Below are positions 18,478-27,475 of a DNA stretch of 64,000 nt, one piece after another. A model generated the notes under the pieces. That model saw only the letters and a list, made by a program, of their open reading frames with translations, was not told where the DNA came from and made no database searches. Each line of letters starts with the position of its first letter. Position 1 is the first letter of the stretch. Source of the stretch: Myxococcales bacterium (lineage in GTDB: Bacteria; Myxococcota_A; Polyangia; Nannocystales; Nannocystaceae). A program made the position numbers and the translations under genes. The stretch covers positions 1 through 64,000 of the forward strand of contig JACKDW010000010.1 in NCBI GenBank assembly GCA_020633295.1, given 5' to 3'.

Positions 18478-19188
18478 ATGCAGCAGCCCACGATCCTCGT
18501 GATTCACGGCGTCACCATGTCGGGGCGCTCCATGCTCCGTCTGCTCGGACCGGTCGCGGACGCCCTGCGCGCGGCCGGCTTCGCGTTGGTGGCGCCCGAC
18601 GGCGGCGCGCGCATGTCGACGGAGCAGGTCGCCGGCCTCGTCTCGTGGGCCCGGACGGCCTACGCGAAGCGCGAGCAGGACGCCGACGCGGCGTTCTGCG
18701 AGGGCGTCTTCTGGGAGGGCGCGGAGCACTTCGACTGGTTCGACGCGCGCACAGGCGCGAACGGGGAGAAGACCTTCGCGGGGCTCGAGGCGAGCCTAGC
18801 GAGCGTGCGCGCGGCGACCGAGGGTCATCGCGTCGTCGGCATCCTCGGCTTCAGCCAGGGCTGCGCGATGGCGGCGCTCGCCTCCGGGCTCGCCGTCCAC
18901 GGCCAGCTGCCCTTCGGCGACACGCTGCGCTTCGGCGTGTACATCGGCGGCTTCAAGCCCGCCTTCGATCACCCGGCCGTCGAGGCCTGGCCGGTCGGGG
19001 GGGTCGCGGCGATGTTGATCGCCGGGACCGACGACGCGATCTTCCCGGACCCGGCGGGGATCGAGGCGCTCGCGCGTGAGTTCAGCGAGCCCGAGCTGCA
19101 CATCGTCGAGGGCCTGCAGCACACGGTGCCGCGCTCCCCCGAGTGGGTCTCGCGGATCGCTCGCTTCGCCGCCCGTCACGGCGCCTGA
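18478..19188 (+). CDS. FSH1-family serine hydrolase (alpha/beta hydrolase)
   Basis: 236 residues. Alpha/beta-hydrolase of the FSH (family of serine hydrolases) type. LVIHGVTMSG is the oxyanion loop region. The nucleophile is Ser126 in GFSQG, the acid is Asp185 or Asp186 in GTDDAIFP, and the histidine is His215 in GLQHTVP. The length is typical. No signal peptide, so a cytoplasmic esterase or thioesterase; substrate unknown. The start is fixed by a good GGAGGG at 18470-18475. Confidence 0.9.
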   Translation: MQQPTILVIHGVTMSGRSMLRLLGPVADALRAAGFALVAPDGGARMSTEQVAGLVSWARTAYAKREQDADAAFCEGVFWEGAEHFDWFDARTGANGEKTFAGLEASLASVRAATEGHRVVGILGFSQGCAMAALASGLAVHGQLPFGDTLRFGVYIGGFKPAFDHPAVEAWPVGGVAAMLIAGTDDAIFPDPAGIEALAREFSEPELHIVEGLQHTVPRSPEWVSRIARFAARHGA

Positions 19189-19268
19189 GCGCGGGCGACG
19201 ACGGCCCGAGCTCGACGCCGCGTCGCGCGGCGCCGATCTCGGCACAAATTCGGTACAGTTGTATGGTC

Positions 19269-21773
19269 ATGGAAGACCCTCGCAGACGGATGATCCCGCT
19301 CGTCTCCACGTCGGCGCTGTGCGGGGCGCTCGTCGTCCCGGTCGTCGCGCTCGCCGACGACGCGCCGTCGATCGATCAGTTTATGGACGCGTCCGCGTCG
19401 GCGGGCGACGACGTCGCGCAGCCGATCTGCGAGTACGCCGAGGCGCCGCTGGTGCCGCGGCACGCCGCGCCGGTCGACTGCAGCGAGTCCCAGGACACCG
19501 GCTACAAGCAGGGCAACCCGTTCGCGATCACGGTGGTGCACATCGACAACAAGCCGGTCGAGAAGGACACCGCCAACGCCTACTGGGTGATGCGCCAGGC
19601 GGCGGCCGCCGACGGCGTCGACATGCACATCGTCAGCGGCTTCCGCACCTACGCCGAGCAGCAGTACCTCTATAACTGCTACATCAATTGCAACTGCAAC
19701 AACTGCAACCTGGCCGCGAAGCCAGGGTTTAGCAATCACCAGAGCGGCCACGCGCTCGACCTCAACGCCTCCAGCCCGGGCGTGTACAGCTGGCTCGACA
19801 ACCACGGCGCGGCCTACGGCTTCACCGAGACGGTGCCGGGCGAGAATTGGCACTGGGAGTGGTGGGGCGGGGGGCCCGGCGGCGGCATCTGCGACATCAC
19901 CTCGAAGCCCGACGGCGTCGTCGACCAGGCCGACTGCGGGATCGTCCGCGGGTGGGCCCAGGACCCCGATCACCCCGACGACCCGATCGCGGTGCACGTC
20001 TACTTCGGCGGCCCCGCGGGCGATCCCGACGCGGTCGCGGTCGAGGTGCTCGCCGATCGCTACCGCGAGGACCTGTGCGAGCCGCTGGGCTCGTGTGATC
20101 ACGCGTTCGAGTTGACCTTCCCCTTGAGCCTGATGGACGGCGCGTCCCACCCCGTGCACGTCTACGCCATCGACCTCGACGGGGACGGCAACCCGAAGAT
20201 CGGCCTCGACGAGGGCCTCGTCTGCCCCGCGCCGCCGCTGCCCGCCGGCGTGCGGCGGCACGTGCCGACGCCCGCCGCGGTCGAGGCCTGGAGCTTCGAC
20301 CTTTTCAACGATCGCTACGTCGTCGACGACGCCGCGCTGCTGTCGCTGCCCGAGTGGGTCGCGATCGCGCCGGCGCCGACCTTGATCACGACCGACGAGG
20401 AGCCTGGCCCCGGCGTGTGGCTGCGTGACGCGGGCGTGCGGCGGCACGTGCCGAGCTCGAAGGCCGCGGCCGCGTGGGGCTTCGACCTCGGCGCGGTGGA
20501 GGTGCTGGACGTCGCCGAGTTCTACGCGATCCCGGAGGGCACGGCGCTGCGCCCGGCGCCGCGCCTGGTCGAGGGGACAGGACCCGCGCTCTACCTCATC
20601 GACGACCCGCAGATGTCCCCCGCCAATCCAGGCGACGGCACGGGGGGCGGGACGTCGGCGACGGGCGGGGAGCCGGGCAGCGACAGCGACACGGGCCCGG
20701 ATCCCGCGACCAGCACGGGCGAGCCGGACGACACCGCCGACGGCGGCAGCGCGGGCGGCGGCGACGGCGATGATGACGACGAGGGCACGGTCGGCAGCGA
20801 CGGCGCGGATCTCGGGGGCGGCGACGCGGACGAGGGGTGCTCGTGTCGCGCGAGCTCGGGGGGCGCGGGCTGGCTGTTCGGGCCGGCGCTGCTCGTCGCG
20901 CTCGGTTGGCGGCGTCGCCGTCGAGCCGCGGTCCTGATCGCGCCGGGTGTGCTGGTCGTGACCGCCTCGGGCTGCGCGGGCGACGGGCTCGAGGAGGGGC
21001 GCGTCACGGACACCAGCGTGGTCTCGGCGTCCACGGACGGCGGGGGCTCGAGCGATGACGCGAGCGCGGGCTCCGGCGACGGCGCGAGCGCGGGCGCGAG
21101 CGCGGGCTCGGGCTCGAGCGCGGGCGCGAGCACGGACGCCGTCGACTGCGACGACGCGCCGCAGTGGTACGTGGACATCGACGGCGACGGCTTCGGCCGC
21201 GACGCGGTGATGGTCTCGGCGTGCGAGGCCCCGGCGGGCTACGTCGGGATCGCCGGGGACTGCGACGACACCAACGTCCACGTCAACCCGGGCGCGCTCG
21301 AGGACTGCAACGAGCGCGACGACGACTGCGACGGGCTGCTCGACGAGGCCTCGACGATCAACGGGGTGTGCGGCGCCTGCTGGCTGTTCGACGGCGCGGG
21401 CGAGCACGTCTACTGGATGTGCGAGGCGCCCGTGGCGTGGGAGCAGGCGCAGGCGCGCTGTCAGGCGCTCGGCGCCGAGCTGGCGAGCGTGCAGTCGCAG
21501 GAGGAGAACGATCTGCTGCTGACCTACGCCGACAAGGGCGTCAGCGTGTTCCTCGGGCTCAACGATCGCGAGGTCGAGGGCGAGCACGTGTGGAGCGACG
21601 GCTCGCCGGTCGAGTTCACGCGCTGGAACGAGGGGGAGCCCAACGACAGCCAGGAGGCGGAGGACTGCGTCGAGCTGAAGAGCGGGACGGGCGTGTGGAA
21701 CGACATCTCCTGTGACGCCCAGCGCTACTTCGCCTGCGAGGCCGACCAGGTCCGACGCGACATGCTCTTTTAA
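19269..21773 (+). CDS. D,D-carboxypeptidase (VanY/LAS) fused to a C-type-lectin lipoprotein through an internal MYXO-CTERM
   Basis: 834 residues; ATG 19269 lies 9 nt after TACAGT (ATG 19263 also possible). A signal peptide is followed by an LAS metallopeptidase (about residues 60-200) with SGFRTYAEQQYLY, SGHALDL (zinc His and Asp) and ENWHWEWW (zinc His), expected to cut D-Ala-D-Ala or peptide stems. Two repeats starting GVRRHVP follow, then a Gly/Asp/Ser linker. A complete MYXO-CTERM comes next: GCSCRASSGGAGW, a hydrophobic helix, then WRRRRR (to 20924). Instead of stopping, the frame continues into LIAPGVLVVTASGC, a lipoprotein-like signal, a linker, a DCDDTNVHVNPG metal-binding MopE-like segment and a C-type lectin domain ending WNDISCDAQRYFACE. 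It looks like two adjacent genes joined in frame. Confidence 0.8.
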   Translation: MEDPRRRMIPLVSTSALCGALVVPVVALADDAPSIDQFMDASASAGDDVAQPICEYAEAPLVPRHAAPVDCSESQDTGYKQGNPFAITVVHIDNKPVEKDTANAYWVMRQAAAADGVDMHIVSGFRTYAEQQYLYNCYINCNCNNCNLAAKPGFSNHQSGHALDLNASSPGVYSWLDNHGAAYGFTETVPGENWHWEWWGGGPGGGICDITSKPDGVVDQADCGIVRGWAQDPDHPDDPIAVHVYFGGPAGDPDAVAVEVLADRYREDLCEPLGSCDHAFELTFPLSLMDGASHPVHVYAIDLDGDGNPKIGLDEGLVCPAPPLPAGVRRHVPTPAAVEAWSFDLFNDRYVVDDAALLSLPEWVAIAPAPTLITTDEEPGPGVWLRDAGVRRHVPSSKAAAAWGFDLGAVEVLDVAEFYAIPEGTALRPAPRLVEGTGPALYLIDDPQMSPANPGDGTGGGTSATGGEPGSDSDTGPDPATSTGEPDDTADGGSAGGGDGDDDDEGTVGSDGADLGGGDADEGCSCRASSGGAGWLFGPALLVALGWRRRRRAAVLIAPGVLVVTASGCAGDGLEEGRVTDTSVVSASTDGGGSSDDASAGSGDGASAGASAGSGSSAGASTDAVDCDDAPQWYVDIDGDGFGRDAVMVSACEAPAGYVGIAGDCDDTNVHVNPGALEDCNERDDDCDGLLDEASTINGVCGACWLFDGAGEHVYWMCEAPVAWEQAQARCQALGAELASVQSQEENDLLLTYADKGVSVFLGLNDREVEGEHVWSDGSPVEFTRWNEGEPNDSQEAEDCVELKSGTGVWNDISCDAQRYFACEADQVRRDMLF

Positions 21774-21775
21774 CC

Positions 21776-21799
21776 ACGCGCGCGTTCGAACGCGCGCGT
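21776..21799. repeat. 24-bp perfect palindrome after the fusion gene
   Basis: ACGCGCGCGTTC followed directly by its reverse complement, starting 3 nt after the TAA. As RNA it would form a long hairpin without a loop, so it could act as a terminator. As DNA it is a symmetric protein site. Confidence 0.6.
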
Positions 21800-21907
21800 C
21801 GGGGAGCGCGCGCGCTCGCGGCTCGAGGCACGCGCGGGGCACACGCCCGCGGCGGAACGCCGAACGCCCGGGAACGGGGCGCGCGGCGGGCGTTCTCGCG
21901 GGGCTGC

Positions 21908-22309
21908 TTGTTCCGGCAGAACGTGCAGCCTGACGGCGAGTTCTCGGCGCCCGACCTGATCGTCGAGCTCAAGCGGCGCTGCCCGCCGAACGAGGAGTAC
22001 GCGCTCGTCGGGCGCGTGCGCAACGTCGGCGAGGCGCCGGCGCCCGCGGGCGTCCCGGTCTACTTCTACGAGGGCGAGCCGGGCAACGGCGGCGTGCAGT
22101 TCGCCCAGGGCGTCACGATGAACGTGCTCTACCCGGCGCAGTCCGAGGACGTGGTTGTCCCCGGGGACATGGTGCCGCTGTCGGTGCAGGACGGGAGCAC
22201 GCCGGTGTGGGTCGTCGTTGACGACGACGAGCCGGCGCACCCGTGGAAGGAGTGCCGCACCGACAACAACAGCGACAACGACACCGGCGAGTGCAAGGTG
22301 CTCGGCTGA
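21908..22309 (+). pseudogene. C-terminal CARDB fragment of a VCBS-type surface protein
   Basis: The open frame begins with TTG 21908, but recognisable sequence starts at FRQNVQPDGEFSAPDLIVEL. It continues as a CARDB-like beta-sandwich (YALVGRVRNVGEAPAPAGVP, VYFYEG, VPLSVQDGSTPVWVVVDDDE) and ends ECRTDNNSDNDTGECKVLG, as in large myxobacterial VCBS-repeat proteins. No signal peptide or N-terminal repeats are present, so it is a truncated tail, or just possibly a re-started short gene. Its first homologous codons repeat the last ones of the 16966-17110 fragment. Confidence 0.6.
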
Positions 22310-22410
22310 GCTCCGCCCCGCGGCCGCGAGCACGTCACGCGCTCAAGGCCGCGACGCCAGCGTGATCGTCGCCGCGTCGCGGCCGGGCGCGCCCGGTCGC
22401 GACGCGCGGC

Positions 22411-23625
<1,215 letters not shown>

Positions 23626-23660
23626 AATATGACTTATAAAACATGTCTTATTGAACTGAA
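23626..23660 (-). promoter_or_regulatory. AT-rich promoter with GACATGT box
   Basis: On the minus strand GTTCAATAAGACATGT (23656-23641), two bases, TATAAG (23638-23633), then 7 nt to ATG 23625. This implies a leaderless mRNA. The same GACATGT-N2-TATA spacing occurs at 43780-43795, and the upstream 16-mer matches 14 of 16 bases at 2761-2776. Confidence 0.55.
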
Positions 23661-23745
23661 AGCACGCGGCGCGCGCCCGGCCGCGCGCCGGCGCCCGCGC
23701 CGTCGCGACGCGCCGCGTGCCGGCGCGCGCGCGGGCGCGCGGGGC

Positions 23746-25074
23746 TCAGGGCTGAGGCACGCAGTTGAACTCGCCGTGGAGCTCGCCCGACGCCTTGAAC
23801 TGCTCACAGGCCGCGCCGCACAGCCGCACGCTCATGTGCGGCTCGAGGTCGTCCGCGTACGACCAGCCCGCGGCGCCGTCGTCACACGCGCTCGCGTCGA
23901 GCTCCGCGAGCGGCTCGCCGTCGACCTCGAGCTCGAGCGTCGTGAAGCCCGGCTGGCCGTCCTCGCCGAGCGGGATCGTGCAGCTGATCTCCCCGATCAG
24001 CCCCTCGATCGCGGCGAGCAGCTGGTCCTCGTCGGTCGCGTTGTAGAAGCGCTCCTCGCCCTCGAGCGCGCGCCCGCCCGCGTCGGCGACCTCGTTGAGC
24101 AGCTCGAGCGGGTTCGCCTGCAGCGTGTCGTCGTAGGCGTCCTCGATGTCGATGCCGACGACGAGCGTCTCGATCGGCGCGTCGCCGCCCCAGCCCGCGA
24201 GCGCCTCCTCGACCGTCGCGACGAGCTTCGGGTCCGCGAGGCTGACGCCCGCGAAGCTCGGCTCCGCGTCCACGCTGCAGTTCGCGCCGCCGTCGGTGAT
24301 CAGCAGCATGTGCTTGCTCCCGGCGAACTCGACGTCGTCGAGCGCGACGAGGTGGTCGGCCGCCGACGCGATCCCGCGCTCGGCCGGGGTGCCGCCCGCG
24401 AGCGCGAGCTCGTCGGCGCTCGGGATGCTCGCGAGCAGCGTCGCCGCGTTGCCGGGCGCGACCGCGACCTCGGGCGGGCTGTCGACGACGCAGGCCAGCT
24501 CCGGGCTCGCGCTGCTCGCGTCGAGCGCGGGGAACAGCTGGGCGCCCAGGCTCACGCGGTCGTCGAAGTCGTTGGCGATCGTCTCGACGACGCGGTGGAG
24601 GCTGTTCCAGCGCGTGACCTCGGGCGTCGCCGGCTGCCCCGGGACGAGGTCGCTGATCCCGTCCCCGTCGAGGTCGTCGTGATCGTGATCCCACGTCTTG
24701 ACGAACATCGAGCCTGACTTGTCGAGCACGAGCACGATGCTCGGCGGCTCCGGCCGCGGGAGCGCGGGCACGCAGCCGCACAGCTCCGGGCAGCCGTCGG
24801 TCTCGCCGGTCTCCGTGGCGTCCGTGTCGCTGACGCCGTCCGTCGCGTCGATGTCGGTGGCGCCGGTCGTGTCGGTCATGCCGGTCGTGCCGGGCTCACC
24901 GGTCTCCATACCCGCGCTCAGCATGATGCTGGTGGCGTGGAGCCCGGTGTCGGTGTCGGCGTCGGTTGTGCAGGACTCGGCGTCGGGGTGCTCGCAGCGG
25001 TCGTCGCAGCCAGCGAGCGGGGCCAGCAGCGAGAGCGAGAGCGAGAGGAGCAGCTTCGTGGATGTGCGCGTCAT
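23746..25074 (-). CDS. VWA-domain lipoprotein
   Basis: 442 residues. Signal LLLSLSLSLLAPLAGC (lipobox LAGC), then a Thr/Asp/Gly linker to about residue 100. A von Willebrand factor A domain follows (SIVLVLDKSGSM, a MIDAS DxSxS, with later GGTPAERGI and LLITDGG). An Asp-rich loop DHDHDDLDGDGISD after the MIDAS may bind calcium. The last 80 residues form a separate C-terminal domain with five cysteines (CTIPLGEDG..CDDGA..CGAACEQFKASG). Myxobacterial proteins of this plan are exported adhesion- or binding-type lipoproteins of unknown ligand. It lies 120 bp upstream of the D8C lipoprotein, same strand. Confidence 0.88.
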   Translation of the reverse strand: MTRTSTKLLLSLSLSLLAPLAGCDDRCEHPDAESCTTDADTDTGLHATSIMLSAGMETGEPGTTGMTDTTGATDIDATDGVSDTDATETGETDGCPELCGCVPALPRPEPPSIVLVLDKSGSMFVKTWDHDHDDLDGDGISDLVPGQPATPEVTRWNSLHRVVETIANDFDDRVSLGAQLFPALDASSASPELACVVDSPPEVAVAPGNAATLLASIPSADELALAGGTPAERGIASAADHLVALDDVEFAGSKHMLLITDGGANCSVDAEPSFAGVSLADPKLVATVEEALAGWGGDAPIETLVVGIDIEDAYDDTLQANPLELLNEVADAGGRALEGEERFYNATDEDQLLAAIEGLIGEISCTIPLGEDGQPGFTTLELEVDGEPLAELDASACDDGAAGWSYADDLEPHMSVRLCGAACEQFKASGELHGEFNCVPQP

Positions 25075-25303
25075 CGTGGGTCTCCGGGGGCGAGCGGGTC
25101 GCGGTGTAGGGGCGCGCGGCGATAGCGTGCCGCGCGTCTCGAGCTGCTAGTACCCGGGGTCGCGCCGAACGATCGCGCCCGGCGAGAAAAACTCGAGCGC
25201 GCGCGCCCGCGTGTAGGCCCGCGTGGGAGCTCGCCGGCGCGGCGCCACGCGAGCGCGCGGCCGCGTCACGACGTGTCTGTAGGTTCAGATCGCTACGCGA
25301 CGC

Positions 25304-26170
25304 TCACGCGTCGCGGGGCTCGTCGTCGTCGTCGTCGTCGTCGAGCTCGTCGCGCGCGTCGGCCTCGAGGATCGGGCTGGCGCCGTCGAACAGCACGTCG
25401 ACGCGGTTGCGCACGCGGCCGATCGGCGGGAGCTCGAGGCGATCGATGACGCGGCGCTCGACGACGAGCTCCGGGTTCTGGTGCGCCGCGTGCTTGGGCG
25501 GCAGCGACTCGAGCTCGTCCGCGGAGAACGGGCGCGACACGGTGCAGGCCTGCACGTAGGTGCCGCGCTTGAAGAACGCCGGGTAGTCGTTCCAGTTGAC
25601 GCCCTTGGCCATGAGCATGTCGTGCATCTCCCGGTGGCCCTTGCCGTGCAGCTGCGCGTGGCTGTAGCGGGCGCGCGCGGCCATGCTGAGGCTGTTGCGC
25701 GTCGCGTCGCGCTCGCGCCACAGCAGCACGTTCGCGGCCTCGACCTTGTTGGGCACCGGGAACACGCGGCAGTCGAACACGGGCGCGCGCCCGGCCTTCT
25801 CCGGGATGCGCTCCGGCAGCGCGGCGTTGAACCACACGCTCGCGCGCGCGGCGAGCAGCGAGACCATCTTCTGAATGCGGCCGTCGTGGTAGATCTGCCG
25901 CTGGTAGTCCTCGCTGTACCACAGCAGGCTGAGCTCGTCGGACTGCGTGTAGCCGACGCGCGCGCCGGTCTCGGTCACGAGCGCGATCGTCATGTCGATC
26001 ATCAGCTCGGACAGCCGGCGATCGAAGGGGCGCTCGAGGCTCGCGGTGAACCTCGAGAAGCCCTTGCCGTCGAGCCGGGCGATGACCGGCGTCAGCGGCA
26101 TGAGCCGGCGGCCCGCCTCGGCGTGCTCGTAGCCCTTCATGCGATCGGCGAAGGTCAGCTTCTTGCTCAT
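25304..26170 (-). CDS. thg1: tRNA-His guanylyltransferase-like protein (Thg1/TLP), 3'-5' nucleotide polymerase
   Basis: 288 residues. Thg1 enzymes add nucleotides to the 5' end of tRNA in the 3'-5' direction; bacterial Thg1-like proteins repair 5'-truncated tRNAs, and a Myxococcus homologue is known. Motifs: RLDGKGFSRFT (Asp34, first metal ligand) and YTQSDELSLLW (Asp78/Glu79), plus KMVSLLAARASVWFN. Only the C-terminus is unusual: a run of Asp encoded by a TCG/GTC triplet repeat (about 25320-25345). TACCGT (-10-like) ends 9 nt before ATG 26170, suggesting a short or absent leader. Length is normal. Confidence 0.93.
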   Translation of the reverse strand: MSKKLTFADRMKGYEHAEAGRRLMPLTPVIARLDGKGFSRFTASLERPFDRRLSELMIDMTIALVTETGARVGYTQSDELSLLWYSEDYQRQIYHDGRIQKMVSLLAARASVWFNAALPERIPEKAGRAPVFDCRVFPVPNKVEAANVLLWRERDATRNSLSMAARARYSHAQLHGKGHREMHDMLMAKGVNWNDYPAFFKRGTYVQACTVSRPFSADELESLPPKHAAHQNPELVVERRVIDRLELPPIGRVRNRVDVLFDGASPILEADARDELDDDDDDDEPRDA

Positions 26171-26390
26171 GGGGGGCGACGGTAGCTCGCGGGTGTCTCG
26201 TGGTCCATGTCGCGGCGTGACGCCGGCGCCCGCGTCGACGCCTCCCGCGCCCGCAGACGGCCGCGAGCGCGCGAGCGCGAGAGCGCGAGAGCGCGACGAG
26301 AAGAGGGGCGGGCGCGCCCGGTCGGCGCGCGCGGTGATGGGGGCCGGCGGGCCCTAGCCGCCCAGGCCGTTCGGGATGTATAAACGCCCC

Positions 26391-26741
26391 ATGCCGCCGA
26401 TGAAGATCGATCTCGAGCGTTTCCTGGCCGCGACCGCGCTGCTCGCCACGACTGTTGCAGGACCGGTCGGGTGCAACAAGGTGAAAGAGGCGGAGCTGAA
26501 GGCGAAGGAGGCCGAGGCCGAGATGGCGAAGGCCGAGGAGCGCGCGAAGGAGGCCGAGGCGCGCATGAAAGAGGCCGAGGCCAAGGTGAAGGATGCCGAG
26601 GCCAAGGCCGCCGCCGCGCAGACCGCCGCCGCTGCGGGCGAGGGCGAGGGCGAGGGCGAGGGCGAGGGCGAGGGCGAGGTCGCGAACAACGGCGGCGGCA
26701 AGGCGGCGCCCGATCCGTCGGTCGAGACGCCGAGCTGGTAG
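26391..26741 (+). CDS. Small coiled-coil lipoprotein
   Basis: 116 residues from ATG 26391; TATAAA (26379-26384) ends 6 nt upstream, so the ATG at 26376 would lie within the promoter. Signal FLAATALLATTVAGPVGC. The mature region (about 35-75) is a continuous heptad-like helix of K/E/A repeats (KEAELKAKEAEAEMAKAEER). It is followed by a Gly-Glu repeat run encoded by GGCGAG and a short polar tail. It resembles Lpp-like or spacer lipoproteins that trimerise. Not essential-looking; function unknown. Confidence 0.85.
   Translation: MPPMKIDLERFLAATALLATTVAGPVGCNKVKEAELKAKEAEAEMAKAEERAKEAEARMKEAEAKVKDAEAKAAAAQTAAAAGEGEGEGEGEGEGEVANNGGGKAAPDPSVETPSW
26640..26678 (+). repeat. GGCGAG hexanucleotide repeat (coding)
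   Basis: Six to seven in-frame copies encoding (Gly-Glu)n near the C-terminus of the coiled-coil lipoprotein. Confidence 0.85.
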
Positions 26742-26842
26742 CGTCGCCGCTCAGGCCGGGCTGACGACGGCCCAAGGGCGGGCGCGAGCCGTTCGTGGCG
26801 AGCGCGCGCGCGCCGAGGCGCGGCGCGTGGGACAACCACGAC

Positions 26843-27475
26843 ATGACTGGAGAGACTGGTTCACGGCGCCGCGCGCTCGCGGGCAAGCGCGCGCTCGATC
26901 TCGTCCTGCTCGGGCCCACGGTGCCGCTGTTCGCCGCGGCCACGGGCGCGCTCGCGCTGGTGGTGCTGGCGCTCGACGGGCGCCCTGTGTTGTTCTCGCA
27001 GGATCGCGTGGGCCAGGGCGGGCGCGCGTTCCGGATCTGGAAGCTCCGCACGATGACGCGCGAGGCCGATCCGCGCGACCGCCGGCCTACGCGCCTCGGT
27101 CGCTGGCTGCGGGGGCGGGGGCTCGACGAGCTGCCGCAGCTGTTTAATGTGCTGCGCGGCGACATGAGCCTCGTGGGGCCGCGGCCCTTGACCCACGACG
27201 ACCTCGAACGCCTTACGCGCGCGCACGCGCCCTTCGCCCAGCGGCAGGAGGTCCCGCCGGGGCTCACCGGGCTCGCGCAGGTGTGCCGCGCGCGGGGGCC
27301 CGCGTTGACGGCCGCGCTCGACAGCGCCTACGCTCGCGAGCGCGACATCGTCATGGACCTGAGGATCCTCGTGCGGACGCTGTGGATGAACCTCGTCGGG
27401 AAGGACCGGGGCGCGATGCCGTCCGCCGCGGTCGTGACCGCCCGCGCGGAGCGTTCGGGGGCCGCCGCTCGGTGA
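26843..27475 (+). CDS. Bacterial sugar transferase (polyprenyl-phosphate glycosyl-1-phosphate transferase family)
   Basis: 210 residues. Initiating phosphoglycosyltransferase that would load the first sugar phosphate on undecaprenyl phosphate for polysaccharide or glycan synthesis. RALDLVLLGPTVPLFAAATG is the membrane-associated N-terminal helix. Hallmarks are FRIWKLRTM, GLDELPQLFNVLRGDMSLVGPRP (the DE pair and PRP motif) and PPGLTGLAQV. The first codons (ATG ACT GGA GAG ACT) are AT-rich relative to the rest. No glycosyltransferases are adjacent. Its stop overlaps the start of the LytS-type kinase (GTGA), so the three genes 26843-29359 form an operon. Confidence 0.9.
   Translation: MTGETGSRRRALAGKRALDLVLLGPTVPLFAAATGALALVVLALDGRPVLFSQDRVGQGGRAFRIWKLRTMTREADPRDRRPTRLGRWLRGRGLDELPQLFNVLRGDMSLVGPRPLTHDDLERLTRAHAPFAQRQEVPPGLTGLAQVCRARGPALTAALDSAYARERDIVMDLRILVRTLWMNLVGKDRGAMPSAAVVTARAERSGAAAR

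Noticed and set aside
19176..21842. 888-aa minus-strand open frame
   Set aside because: Antisense of the peptidase-lectin gene; long only because high GC suppresses stop codons.
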